NCBI GenBank assembly: GCA_013115145.1
Contig: JAAPAO010000541.1
Location: 1-24,604 of the forward strand
Origin: Perkinsus chesapeaki
Lineage: Eukaryota > Perkinsozoa > Perkinsida > Perkinsidae
DNA: 24,604 nucleotides
Direction of reading: 5' to 3'
Part shown: positions 9,567-18,786 of the stretch, piece by piece
How the letters are laid out: every line of letters begins with the position of its first letter
How positions within the stretch are numbered: the stretch's first letter is position 1
Program-made: the position numbers and the translations under genes
The notes under the pieces: model-generated
Told to the model about the DNA's origin: nothing
The model's input: the letters and a program-made list of their open reading frames with translations, nothing else
The model's database searches: none

Positions 9567-11504
9567 ATGATGTTACTACTGCTTCGACGATGCCTCCTGT
9601 TGCATGTTGTTTCTTTTTTTACCCTCATCTCTGCAGAAGATCTCTACTGTGGAGAGGATAACTGCTGTAAGGGGGTTATGCTTATTATTACCATTATAAA
9701 GTACTGCTTTTAGATGATATACTTGGCATACTTCAAGACGCCAGTGACAGTGATATACGTAAAGCGTATCGTAAATTAGCTATTAAACTACACCCGGACA
9801 AGAACAGAGAAATAGATAAGGCTGTTGCTACAGAAGTGATGATGCTCTGCAGTGAAAGTAATTAGTCAACATGAACATTATCACCTTCAGCAATTCCAAC
9901 AACTTGCCAAAGCCTATGAAGTTTTATCATCAACTCAACTACGAGAGGCTTATGACTATTACCTTGCCCACCCAAATGAACGATTGTAATAATACTATAC
10001 ACATAAGCAGTACTAAAAGACATATCTTACTCATAATAGGTACAATCAGTATAGGTTTTATCAAGCGCAATATCAGCCTAAAGTACTAGCCTCCTTCTAC
10101 TCTAGCTCAGTACCTCATCAGTTACCAATATCTTACCTTCTTATAGGTCTACTCTTATTCCTAACTATTATACAATATATAAATGCTTGGATATTGTAAG
10201 TTACTACTCTTACTCTCAAGACGGCGGCAAATACAGATATAATCGTCATTATCGTATAGCAACCACCTCTACACAGTTTTTAGCTAAACTAGCCGCAGAG
10301 AAGGAGTGCAGGCAGCAGTATGGTGATGACCAGGAGGAAACTATCAAGAGGGAACTTTTATCAACTGTGGTGATTGATGGTCATATCATCCTCCAACCTA
10401 GTATACTTGATACTGTATAATAATTCATTATATTCCCAACCTACCCTAACCTCCCTCCTCAGTTGCCTTTATGGCCAGTAAGAACAATATGGTCGTTATG
10501 GTCAACTAGACATGAACGTAGAAGGCTGAAGTAAAGGGGTTAATAGTAACGGTAACTGCAATATTGCTATTAGGCAAATAGAAGAGGAAACACGAGCGGC
10601 GGAGGAGGAGATGGCAAAGGCAGAGGAAGAGCAGGTTCAGTCTGTCAGTGTAGTTATGTTAATATACATACTTTAGGTACGGCAGCGTACAGAGGAGAGA
10701 TTGAGGTTACGAAAGGCTGGTAAAGAACGAAAAAAGAGGGAACAACAAAAGCTAATAGAAGCTGTATGTTATGATGTGTAATGATGGAGTTATTATTGTT
10801 AATCAGAAGGAGCGACATGCTAGAGTTGAGGCTGAGATGAAGAGGCAAGAGGAAACAAGAAGAGCAGCTGTAGTTGGAAAGATAGAGTTACATTACTGCT
10901 ACTAAGGGACTGCTGCTTATATTAGGAACGTGAAGCTTATCTTATAGCCAGGGAGAAGCTAACTGAAAAAGTAGCTGGGGCTATTAAGGGATATAAACAA
11001 GTTATTGATGGTATGAGTCGAGAGGAGGTGAGCAATGCCTTATTGTAGTCACACACTTATCATCAACAGATAATAAAATGCTCTGAAATAGAAGATATAA
11101 CAACTCTTACCCAATTGGTACTTATTGTTATATTTTATGGGCCTGAAAAGGCCCTTGAGGCAGATACACGATATTATGAAGAGAAATGAAAATACACCGG
11201 AAACAGCAGCGGAGGCAGCGGAATGGACCGAAGATGAGCTTGGGAAGTTAACTAAGGCTATGTCGAAGTATTCCCTTCTTGTCCTGTTGGATTATAGTCA
11301 GCGTTGCTTTGAACCACGAAAACAGTTCTTGATGAAATTCCCATTTCGGGCCCTCAGTTTATGTATCTCAGGTATCCCGGTGGTACAAGAAATAGATGGG
11401 TGAAAGTTAGGGATTATATCGGCAGTAAAACGGAGAAACAGGTTATTGCCAAATCAACTGAATTGAAGAGTTTCCATCGTCGTGTTTACTTATTCATTAT
11501 TTAG
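9567..11504 (+). CDS. ER-membrane J-domain protein with C-terminal SANT domain (DNAJC25/DNAJC1-like)
   Basis: Thirteen exons join in frame into about 432 residues: 9567-9666, 9714-9835, 9891-9985, 10040-10195, 10237-10414, 10463-10530, 10574-10634, 10677-10763, 10807-10869, 10926-11027, 11070-11117, 11182-11267, 11372-11504. An N-terminal signal sequence ([20 protein letters not shown]) is followed by [14 protein letters not shown], then the J domain with [17 protein letters not shown] (HPD present) and a Tyr-rich segment. One membrane span follows (about [19 protein letters not shown]), then a long charged Glu/Lys/Arg helix region. The C-terminal SANT domain has [11 protein letters not shown], then [11 protein letters not shown] and a K-Q-V-I-A helix. 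The N-terminal half resembles DNAJC25 and the SANT end resembles DNAJC1/ERdj1. HPD stimulates Hsp70 ATPase, so the likely partner is ER-lumen BiP, with the charged helix and SANT on the cytosolic side. The first in-frame ATG pair (9567/9570) lies 68 bp after the calpain stop. Confidence 0.88.
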
Positions 11505-11568
11505 TTATTAGTGTTACTAATAAACAACTCAAATTTATTATTGATGACAACATTCATCCTTTAACATG

Positions 11569-12307
11569 TTACTCATTATTCTTCACCTTCCTCTTCATCT
11601 TCAGCATCACCACTTTCATCGGTTTTATAATCTCTTTCACAACTGGTACGACGTGACCAATCCTAATTGTAATACTATTTTAATACTTACCCATTATCAA
11701 GCCATTCAGAGCAACTAGCAACCATCTCTTCAACAACTTCCATCATCATTGGCTTTGCTGCAAAATGATGGAATCTATCTGCCCACGGTTTGGCTTTTAA
11801 ATCTTCCAAGACCTATTGATATAATACTATGTACCGATAATAATAACAATTAATGATGATGATGACCTCAGCTGAACAACACACTATGAATGGTTTCCTT
11901 GTATACTCTTCGTATTTTTCTTTAAGCTTTTCAGCTGCAATATGACCATCCATTCCACCAGTCATGTGTAAGTCCAGTAGGACCTGATGTTATATAATAA
12001 TAATATTATCTCAATAACTACTATCATTACTATAACAGGTCCTTCACCTTCCTCTTGTAATTCATCTAATTTATCCAAAGCCTCTTGCCCATCTTCAGCT
12101 AAACATTAACAGTATTGTAATAATACTAATAGTAACTCTTACCTTCATAAATACGCTCATTCTCTTCATCAAATCCAACTAATCCAAGATTACCTTGAGC
12201 GACCTGAAGCTATAATATTAATAAACTTTATCAATAATGAATACCATTCGATTTGCCATCTCATCATCAGCTAATATAACATCACAATTCTCAACGTCAA
12301 GTGGCAT
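11569..12307 (-). CDS. Single receiver (REC) domain response-regulator protein
   Basis: Read on the minus strand from ATG at 12307, exons join in frame through introns of about 40-60 nt. The product is a near-complete REC domain: MPLDVENCDVILADDEMANR (acidic pair D-D), then YEAEDGQEALDKL, VLLDLHMTGGMDG with the phospho-acceptor Asp, KPFIVCCSAE at the Ser/Thr switch strand, and HHFAAKPM with the conserved Lys-Pro. All key receiver residues are present, so phosphorylation by a histidine kinase or phosphotransfer protein is plausible. No output domain is visible. The end is uncertain. The frame SEWLDNG meets TAA at 11687-11689. Removing a very short 28-nt intron (11663-11690) extends it by a basic tail to 11569. 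Another frame across the same exon (stop 11576-11578) would give an acidic D/E tail but needs a poor donor. An in-frame TGA lies upstream of the ATG, which fixes the start. Confidence 0.85.
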
Positions 12308-12453
12308 TTGCAGCAGCGAAAAAGATCAGGGGGAAGAGGAGGAGACGACAAATTCCTTTGCTCTGTGTGACTGCGCTCTTCTTGCAACTTGCAAGAAATG
12401 TATACTGTTGCGCGCCATGAAATTAGTCCACAGTCGAGGGATTGCTGTTGAGT
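12308..12453. promoter_or_regulatory. Shared divergent promoter region
   Basis: The start codons of the minus-strand REC gene (12307) and the plus-strand helical-repeat gene (12454) are only 146 bp apart, so this segment must hold both 5' regions and probably a bidirectional promoter. No TATA-like or other defined motif was recognised. Confidence 0.5.
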
Positions 12454-14676
12454 ATGCCAAGAGTCCGTCGCACTGTGGCAGAGATAATTAATAGAAGTCG
12501 GCCTGCAACGGCTTTATTGAGTAAAGCAATGTTTGCTGTTGAAAGAGAACTGGGAATAATCGATAGTAAATCTGAGATAATGAATCAAGTACATGAACCT
12601 TTGTAAGACTATTCAACAATAATTGTGTTATTGTAGACATATTGGGGAAGGCCATTCGCAACAATAGAATCCATGACTAAAGAAGAGGATCCAAAGATAA
12701 TCGTATGTACGCAACTTAACCTATTTTGTATCTTATAGCAGGCCAAGATAATATCCAATTGCGAGCTAATGCATCGCCGTTCTATACCTCTATTTAATTC
12801 ATTTAAATCGACTATTCTAAGAACGGTAATACCATCAATACCACCATTGTATACATTATTGTATAGTTACCAAAATGGGAGATGTCAGATTTGATTGTTG
12901 TTATTAAAGGATGGCGAGAACTAGGGTCACGCCCCTGTCATGGTCCTTGTTATTCTTAATTTATTAAAGGTACCTTACGACCGACTTATTACTCGCAATA
13001 ATGCCAATGATTACTGAGAATGTTGAATCACTAACCAGTGATGAGATAGTGAGTTGATAAGCAGTATATGGTCTTAAAAGGCAAGGGTGTATAGGTTACA
13101 CTACTTGATGCATTTGCTACTACAAGACTAACAATTTACCCACAGCCTCTCATTGAAGCGTCTGCTATTAAGATTGGTGTAATGATGTCATCATTTGTAT
13201 CATCATTATTAAACCATATCATTAGGAATTCAACCCATTCCAGCTCTTATCCCTCTGTAGTAGTTCAGCTAGACTTAATGTAATAATAATGTAACTCCAA
13301 TATTATTACCACGCTTTACTTAAAGGTTCATAACATGACGATAATATCAAGAAGTGTTGAAGTGATATGTGATATGACACCCGAGAACCGAAAGGATATC
13401 TTTGCCTATGGTCAAGATGTTGCTATTGCGGTGTAAGTTTATATGTTATTTAAACAACCTATTGCTTGATACATTTAAAGATACTCATTTGCCAAACTTC
13501 GGACTGCATCAACTATGAATCCCGTATTATGGCCCACACTAGTATCAATGGTAGATGATTCCATTAATACAATGGCTGCTGCTCACCTCACAGTAATATA
13601 GTCTACCTCCTCCTCGTCCTACTGCTGTTGATGATGATGATAGTTGAAGCATCCAACATCTTTCAGATGTGCATCACGGCTTTTAAAAGGGCAGGTGTTC
13701 GGCTAGCACCATTACAATCATCCAACATAAATAGAAGAGTAGATGTTGACTCATATTGTTGTAATTAAGAATGGTAATTATTTCAGGTTATTAAAGTAAT
13801 GGCGGAGTTCTCTCCTACTGGACTGGCAATATTATCACGTGATATGGAGACATTATCAGACGCTCTTCGATCGAGAGTTATCATGCATTTACCAAGGATT
13901 CTAGAATCTGCCTCTGCCAAAGATATCGCAGTTATTCTAACACGAGGTCTCCTCTCAGTAATAGTCTCACTGTATTTTGGATTACAGAGTAACATTTAAC
14001 TAAGGCCGCCGCCGGTCCCAACTGCCCAATGGTTGTGATTGATATCTTTCGATCTTACCTTATTCAATTTGGTGGTAGCTTCACTTCATCCCAGCGGGTA
14101 GGTGTATTACATCTTCTTAAGATAGGATGTAACGCTTATATTGTTAGTCGGCTATCTTGGAATGTTTGGTATCACATTATGGCCGTGATGAGGGAACAGT
14201 GAATGAAGTGGCCCAGGTTTTCGATTCGGTGGAACCTTCTAAGGAACATTTGTCAATAATCGACTCAACAGCTCCAACAGTCCACCGGTACAGGGAAGTA
14301 GGTTTAACAGAGCAGGATGGTTTGATAAGACATACTGTGTTGGCATGATATGCTGTATCACAGCAGTAACTGTTTCTGGTGTTTTGATTACTGTAGAGTT
14401 GAAAGCAGCATTATCAGACATCGTCTCACCTGAGTGTTGCCAATGCGTCAGATGCATATTGATGACTCTCATGGCCTCCTCCGCCATGAGAGATATTTCG
14501 CCAATTGGTTTTATAAGATTTCCTGTCATACCGATTATCGTTTAAATGTTATTTACGATATTGCACGAGAGTATGCATCCTTGCAATTGGCTCATTACAG
14601 GACATTAACATGTCATGGAATAGTATGTACAATAGAAGCTCGTAGTTCAAGCCTCCTAAAGTTGATACCTTCTTAA
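12454..14676 (+). CDS. Helical-repeat protein resembling FASTK/OPR-type organelle RNA-binding proteins
   Basis: Exons that join well are 12454-12588, 12637-12702, 12739-12825, 12867-12925, 12970-13048, 13095-13178, 13226-13279, 13326-13432, 13481-13592, about 13644-13738, 13787-13957, 14005-14097 and 14148 onward to about 14287. The N-terminus is basic and Ser/Thr-rich (MPRVRRTVAEIINRSRPAT), as in mitochondrial presequences. The rest is short amphipathic helices with units such as TLLDAFATTRL, FNPFQLLSLCSSSARLN and IAVYSFAKLR. This pattern (A-x-x-hydrophobic-A-x-hydrophobic-R) is typical of FASTK, OPR and related alpha-solenoids that act on organelle transcripts. A RAP domain was not clearly found. 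The join 13592/13644 and everything after 14287 are unresolved. Two open frames overlap at 14345-14545 and 14434-14676, and the true end lies between them. The family label is tentative. Confidence 0.5.
12909..12969 (+). repeat. Degenerate tRNA-like element at an intron border (copy e)
   Basis: The stretch GGATGGCGAGAACTAGGGTC resembles the 5' part of copy a (GGATGGCGAGTAGGAAGGTC) with few changes. It straddles the donor of the 44-nt intron 12926-12969. A broken B-box-like GGGTCACGCCCC follows. As in copy a, the GATGGCGA part is translated (G-W-R-E). Weaker than copies a-d. Confidence 0.4.
14466..14492 (+). other. Perfect 10-bp hairpin in the 3' part of the helical-repeat gene
   Basis: CTCTCATGGC at 14466-14475 and GCCATGAGAG at 14483-14492 are exact reverse complements around a 7-nt CTCCTCC loop. 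It lies where the splice model of the gene is unresolved. Confidence 0.6.
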
Positions 14677-15239
14677 TTCGACATTCACGACGGACTTCTG
14701 TTCACGGCCTTAGTTAAGGGCGCCTCCCTAATCGTCGATGGGAACCGCTAGTTCGATAGCCGTTTTGAGTCGATAGCTACTCTTGTTTCCATTGTTTGCT
14801 CACCTAGAGCTTTTTCGCATATTCTTCGATTGTATGTATTTTGTGTGAGTGACTATTCCCCGTAGTGGGTATCAGGCGAATCGGGGAGATGCCGGTATGT
14901 CACGAGGCTTGGTTGCTCAATGTGTTATTGACTGCTAACGCAACTCGCATCTCGAGAAGTAACTAGCCATCCACTTACGAGAAAGTGCTTTATAGCTAGC
15001 CGCCCCTCAAAGGGGCGATATGTAGTACCATTACTGTTCCAAAAGACCAGGGGCTAATAATGCTCGTAAGGTTGAGAAGAGCGCCATAAACCCATGATTC
15101 AAAGAAATGGTTCAAAGAAGCAAAGAAATACAACAGACTCATTTGCAAACCTTAAGGACGTACATACGTCCTTATAAACGGGTGATCTAGTGCTTCTTTG
15201 AACTTTGTTGAAGAGAGCATCTATAACATAAATATCATT
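14677..15239. other. Intergenic region with hairpins between convergent genes
   Basis: No coding exon is supported. A 7-bp hairpin with 3-nt loop lies at 15001-15017 (CGCCCCT/AGGGGCG). A nested inverted repeat lies at 15110-15203 (separate entry). The region is the 3' side of both flanking genes. Confidence 0.5.
15110..15203. repeat. Nested inverted repeat downstream of the secreted-protein gene
   Basis: The outer arms GTTCAAAGAAGCA (15110-15122) and TGCTTCTTTGAAC (15191-15203) are exact 13-bp reverse complements. Inside lies a tight 10-bp hairpin, TAAGGACGTA and TACGTCCTTA, around a 2-nt loop (15153-15174). The structure sits 37 bp past the stop codon of the minus-strand gene ending at 15240, so it would be in its 3' untranslated region or just past it. 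A role in transcript end formation is possible but unproven. Confidence 0.65.
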
Positions 15240-16118
15240 TTATCGTAATTCCAGGGTCTCATTGACGATTTTGATATATGGGTGCTTCTGTTGAGAACCA
15301 ACCCAAACCATAACATCAACATTTGCTTCTACTTGCCATAAATCTATACGATTCTTTAAAGTGTTCATCTTGACATCCGCGTCACATTTGGCGCCTGCAA
15401 CCCCTCCTTCATTGAAAGTTTTGCTGATATTGGCAAGTAAACCCATATCATAATCGTCGCCCGCGAATGTAGCTGCCCTCGCCCAAACTGAATTTTTAAC
15501 CACGGTAACCCCTAGAAAATGGACTTCAAAGAATACGGTAAAGTTAGATGCTGTTGTCAACCTTCCACTATCGTCATTCACAATATCATCATCATCACCA
15601 TCCAAATCCGAAGTACAAGCTGTGACATTGATGTAGAGCGTACTTAAGTACATGCTTTGATCGATGATGGTAGCACACCCTCCCTCGAGTTGCTCTAAAT
15701 GTACAGCGTTTGAGCCTTTAAAAGTCGCATTGATGCCGAAGCGAACAGATTTAGCCGGGCTACCAGCCGGTGTATTGATATCAAAGTAGTCCGCAATGAT
15801 CAGAAACTTCTCGAAGCCTTGGTCAAGCTCAGATTGACCGCGAACGCAGAAGGAGGCGGTAGCGGGCATGTGCACTCCATCACAGTTCTGTGGCGATGAA
15901 AAATTAACAAGAACTCCGGGAGGGACGACTTCAAGCCCATCGTCTTCGCCAGCCATAGCTTCATCAAGGTCGACAACGGGATACTTGATACAATTCACGA
16001 GAATACCCAAAGTAATCAGCCATAAGGCGATGTGAGTTAGCATGTTTACTAGGATAAAATCTTCCACTAATGAGACATTCTGGCTTACCGACGTGTGAGT
16101 TAATGATCTACATGTCAT
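15240..16118 (-). CDS. Intronless secreted glycoprotein, function unknown
   Basis: A single uninterrupted frame of 292 codons. An internal Met at residue 26 (codon at 16043-16041) begins a classic signal peptide (MLTHIALWLITLGILVNC), so translation more likely starts there, giving about 267 residues. The mature part has at least six N-glycosylation sequons (NFSS, NATF, NVTA, NFTV, NISK, NETL), scattered Cys residues, an acidic Asp-rich loop (DLDGDDDD) and mostly beta-prone sequence. There is no membrane span near the C-terminus, so the protein is probably exported or surface-bound. I do not recognise the family. It is one of only two genes in the window without introns, and it is surrounded by hairpin-rich noncoding DNA, which may mean a different origin (retroposition or lineage-specific expansion). 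Confidence 0.75.
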   Translation of the reverse strand: MTCRSLTHTSVSQNVSLVEDFILVNMLTHIALWLITLGILVNCIKYPVVDLDEAMAGEDDGLEVVPPGVLVNFSSPQNCDGVHMPATASFCVRGQSELDQGFEKFLIIADYFDINTPAGSPAKSVRFGINATFKGSNAVHLEQLEGGCATIIDQSMYLSTLYINVTACTSDLDGDDDDIVNDDSGRLTTASNFTVFFEVHFLGVTVVKNSVWARAATFAGDDYDMGLLANISKTFNEGGVAGAKCDADVKMNTLKNRIDLWQVEANVDVMVWVGSQQKHPYIKIVNETLELR

Positions 16119-16454
16119 TTAGTACACCATTGCAAACGCACGTGGTCCTTGGGAAACCTACTCACCCTATTGATGGTGAGTGACACTCTCTACGGGATTT
16201 TTGAATCTGTGACCGCTGTCCCCTGGCGCAGGCGTTCCATTTTGGAAATGTCCGATTGCTGTGGCGGGATCACCCCGCCGGGGTACACAATTAAGCAGAG
16301 TCCAGGAGTTTGCAGGGCGAAACTGACATGACACCATTTAGATAATTGGAGATACCAGTATTATTGTCAGTTTTGCCTCGATTCAAAATTGCAGTGCATT
16401 TTCACCGGCGCAGCACAACCTGGTGACGTTATCGGTGTCACCGAACTCCTGTGA

Positions 16455-16509
16455 CCGCTGTCTTTCTAGATGTTGTGGTAGCCTACCACAACATCTAGAA
16501 AGACAGCGG
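16455..16509. repeat. 55-bp perfect palindrome (27-bp arms, 1-nt centre)
   Basis: The left arm 16455-16481 (starting CCGCTGTCTTTCTAGATG) and the right arm 16483-16509 are exact reverse complements around a single C at 16482. The left arm begins inside the second copy of the 14-mer CTGTGACCGCTGTC. It could extrude as a cruciform or fold as a very stable RNA hairpin. An assembly fold-back is an alternative. Confidence 0.9.
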
Positions 16510-16982
16510 ATTCTGTACTCCTCTGTCTGTTACATTGCATGTAAAACGATTCGCTGTGCTGCGAGCAACTGCGAGTCTACTATTAGGCACTCCGAATCGG
16601 CAGTGGCGCTTTCTGTGGAGCGAAGTGCGCCAGTGCAGGTTGCATTGCTGCTTGCCTTGGTAATCACTACTTCGGATTGTCAGTGTGGATTTAAGAGAGT
16701 ATAGCGACTCTGCCCGCAATGTGTCCGAGTAGTAGTGCGTTGGTCCGTGTTGTGCAGCTTTCGTCTTAATGGGTATTAGTGTTAGTATAACATATGCTAT
16801 GTCGAGTAACCATAATCATAGTCTAGTAATGACCATTACAAATGACAATCATTGTAATGATTATCATGATACCCTATACGCCTAGATCACGTTGAACATT
16901 ATATCAGGCACAAAAAAGTGTAACCCGAGAAAGACTATTAAATGATGCGAACAATGAAGAGAATAGGGGACCACACAAGTAG

Positions 16983-17098
16983 GAGTCCTACTGCAGGACT
17001 CAGGTGACGCCGTCACCTAGGGGTTCACCAAATGGGGAATATTTTCGAGGAGCCCATTCCCGTGGGAATTCCCAGGGGAATTCCCCGGGAATCGAAAA
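16983..17098. repeat. Cluster of adjacent short hairpins
   Basis: Four structures follow each other. GAGTCCT/AGGACTC with a 5-nt loop is at 16983-17001. AGGTGAC/GTCACCT with a 3-nt loop is at 17002-17018. The palindromes GGGAATTCCC and GGGGAATTCCCC lie at about 17064-17086. Outer arms TTTTCGA and TCGAAAA at about 17042-17048 and 17092-17098 enclose the last pair. The first two hairpins abut exactly. Confidence 0.7.
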
Positions 17099-17337
17099 CC
17101 GTTTCATGTCTTGCTTTTGCAAACTGGAAAAAAGCCTTTACGTTGAGTACATCGCACACTATGGTGGCTACCGGGTCCTTAATGCTGAGAATACTTACGT
17201 CGTATACCTATGTACACGATCTGTGCACTTATACGAGTATATTGCAGCACCTAAGCTATAGCTAGCCTAGCACAGCTCAGCCACAAGATACGTTTTCGTC
17301 ACAATAATTGTCTACTTAATTCGGGCAAGGTTTTCTA

Positions 17338-17365
17338 GGCGCGTGACGCAGTGTGGCGCGTGACG
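17338..17365 (+). promoter_or_regulatory. Paired GGCGCGTGACG boxes upstream of the HIR gene
   Basis: The 11-mer GGCGCGTGACG occurs at 17338-17348 and again at 17355-17365, same strand, 17 bp apart, about 200 bp before the HIR start codon. The TGACG core resembles bZIP/CRE-type sites, but binding is only inferred. Confidence 0.4.
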
Positions 17366-17565
17366 AACGAATTCATCCCACAAAATTGCGGCCATGATGG
17401 AAGAGGCGCGCGCGACTTGGCGTTAGGATTTTGTGAGATATCTTTGGAGCGGAAAGGAAATACAAGACTAATCTTACTCCTCTAATGTAATGTCGAATCA
17501 TATGATGATTCCAGCTGTACATTGTATAGACGCTTATTATATTAATTTAGTTTATTATTATCAAA

Positions 17566-18660
17566 ATGGGATGCGTACAATTCGTCGCTGAAGATGAGAT
17601 AGTAGTCGTTGAGCGTTTTGGTAAGTTTGATCGTCTAGCCTTACCAGGATTCCTCTGCCTACCTGTACCATGCGTATGTACATCGGCTGGTTCAGTGAGT
17701 CTTAGAGTTCGACAATTAAATGTAATAATAATAATTATCTTGGACAGAATACGTTGTACCAGGTGCATGTTGAGACTAAGACTAAGGATAACGTATTCGT
17801 TACCTTAGTTGTAGCAGTAATGTATGAAGCATTACATGATAGAGTGTAATCATTATTATTATTATTATAATTATTAATATTATTATTAGATATGAAGCAT
17901 TCTATAAGCTTACTGATCCTGGTACACAGATCAACTCGTATGTTTTTGACGTGGTTAGAGCCAGTGTACCGGTCTTGAATCTTGATGAGTTATTCGAAGA
18001 AAAGATTAAGATAGCCCATCAAGTTAAGGAACAATTAAGAAGTAATAAGGATGACTAGTGATAACTGTAATACTACTTGACAGATTCAATGGATGATTTC
18101 GGATTCCGAATTCAGGAAGCTTTAGTTGTCGACATCGAACCAGATACCAAGGTAGTAGTACACTTGAGTGTCCAAGTCATAACTTAAGATAAGGTTAAAG
18201 CAGCAATGAATGAGATTAACGCTAATAGAAGGCTTCGTATAGCATCACAGGAGAAAGCTGAAGCCGATAAGATAGTTACTGTTAAGAAGGCTGAGGCCGA
18301 AGCTGAAAGTACCTTTAACAACCTACTATGCATATCTAATCATTTATACAGGTAAATTCTTACAAGGTGAAGGTATAGCTCGTCAACGTCGTGCTATTGT
18401 TGATGGTCTTAGAGGATCTGTTAGTGAATTTAGCTCTAAAGTTGAGGGAGTTGGTCCTAAAGATGTAATAATATTATGTTAGAAGGTTGTTAATGTTGTT
18501 ATTATTATAGGTACTAGAATTGGTACTGGTTACTCAATATTTTGATACTTTAAAAGACGTTGGTACTTCATCAGAGTCATCCACTTTATTTTTACCACAT
18601 AATCCAGGCTCATTAGCTGAGCTTAGTGCCGAGCTACGTAGAGGGTTTACTGTTAGATAA
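17566..18660 (+). CDS. HIR: Hypersensitive-induced-response (HIR) protein, SPFH/band-7 family
   Basis: Seven exons join in frame into 278 residues: 17566-17721, 17763-17845, 17890-18041, 18084-18151, 18194-18308, 18352-18464, 18511-18660. Plant HIR proteins have about 285. The sequence runs through the family landmarks: MGCVQ start (Gly2 and Cys3 suited to myristoylation and palmitoylation), [109 protein letters not shown], then the Glu/Ala-rich coiled coil, [15 protein letters not shown] and [19 protein letters not shown] proteins oligomerise on the inner face of membranes and organise lipid microdomains. Introns are 41-46 nt, several AT-rich with ATT repeats. The start is the conserved MGC. 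An ATTTAG acceptor-like site lies 16 nt upstream. Confidence 0.95.
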
Positions 18661-18786
18661 CAACAACAATAAGGAGAAGAATAGCAGCATGTGGTTCATA
18701 ATGTAGTGTGCATGAATGAGGTATTATTGAAAAAGCATTGAGTTAATTACCAATGGAAATCCAGTGGTAGTTTGTTGGATGTTAGG

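Larger units (their letters stand above)
16119..17565. other. Long hairpin-rich intergenic region
   Basis: About 1.4 kb without a supported gene. It holds many inverted repeats: ACTCACC/GGTGAGT near 16156-16178, GGCGGG/CCCGCC near 16263-16280, the 55-bp palindrome at 16455-16509, AATCATT/AATGATT near 16848-16863 and the cluster at 16983-17098. The 14-mer CTGTGACCGCTGTC occurs at 16207-16220 and 16449-16462. A pair of GGCGCGTGACG boxes lies before the HIR gene. The short open frames here show no family resemblance. Confidence 0.55.

Noticed and set aside
14005-14035. GCCGCCGCCGGTCCCAACTG as another inverted copy of the tRNA-like element
   Set aside because: It lies in an exon (A-A-A-G-P-N-C-P), lacks a B-box, and the GC-rich similarity to copy b is explained by an alanine run.
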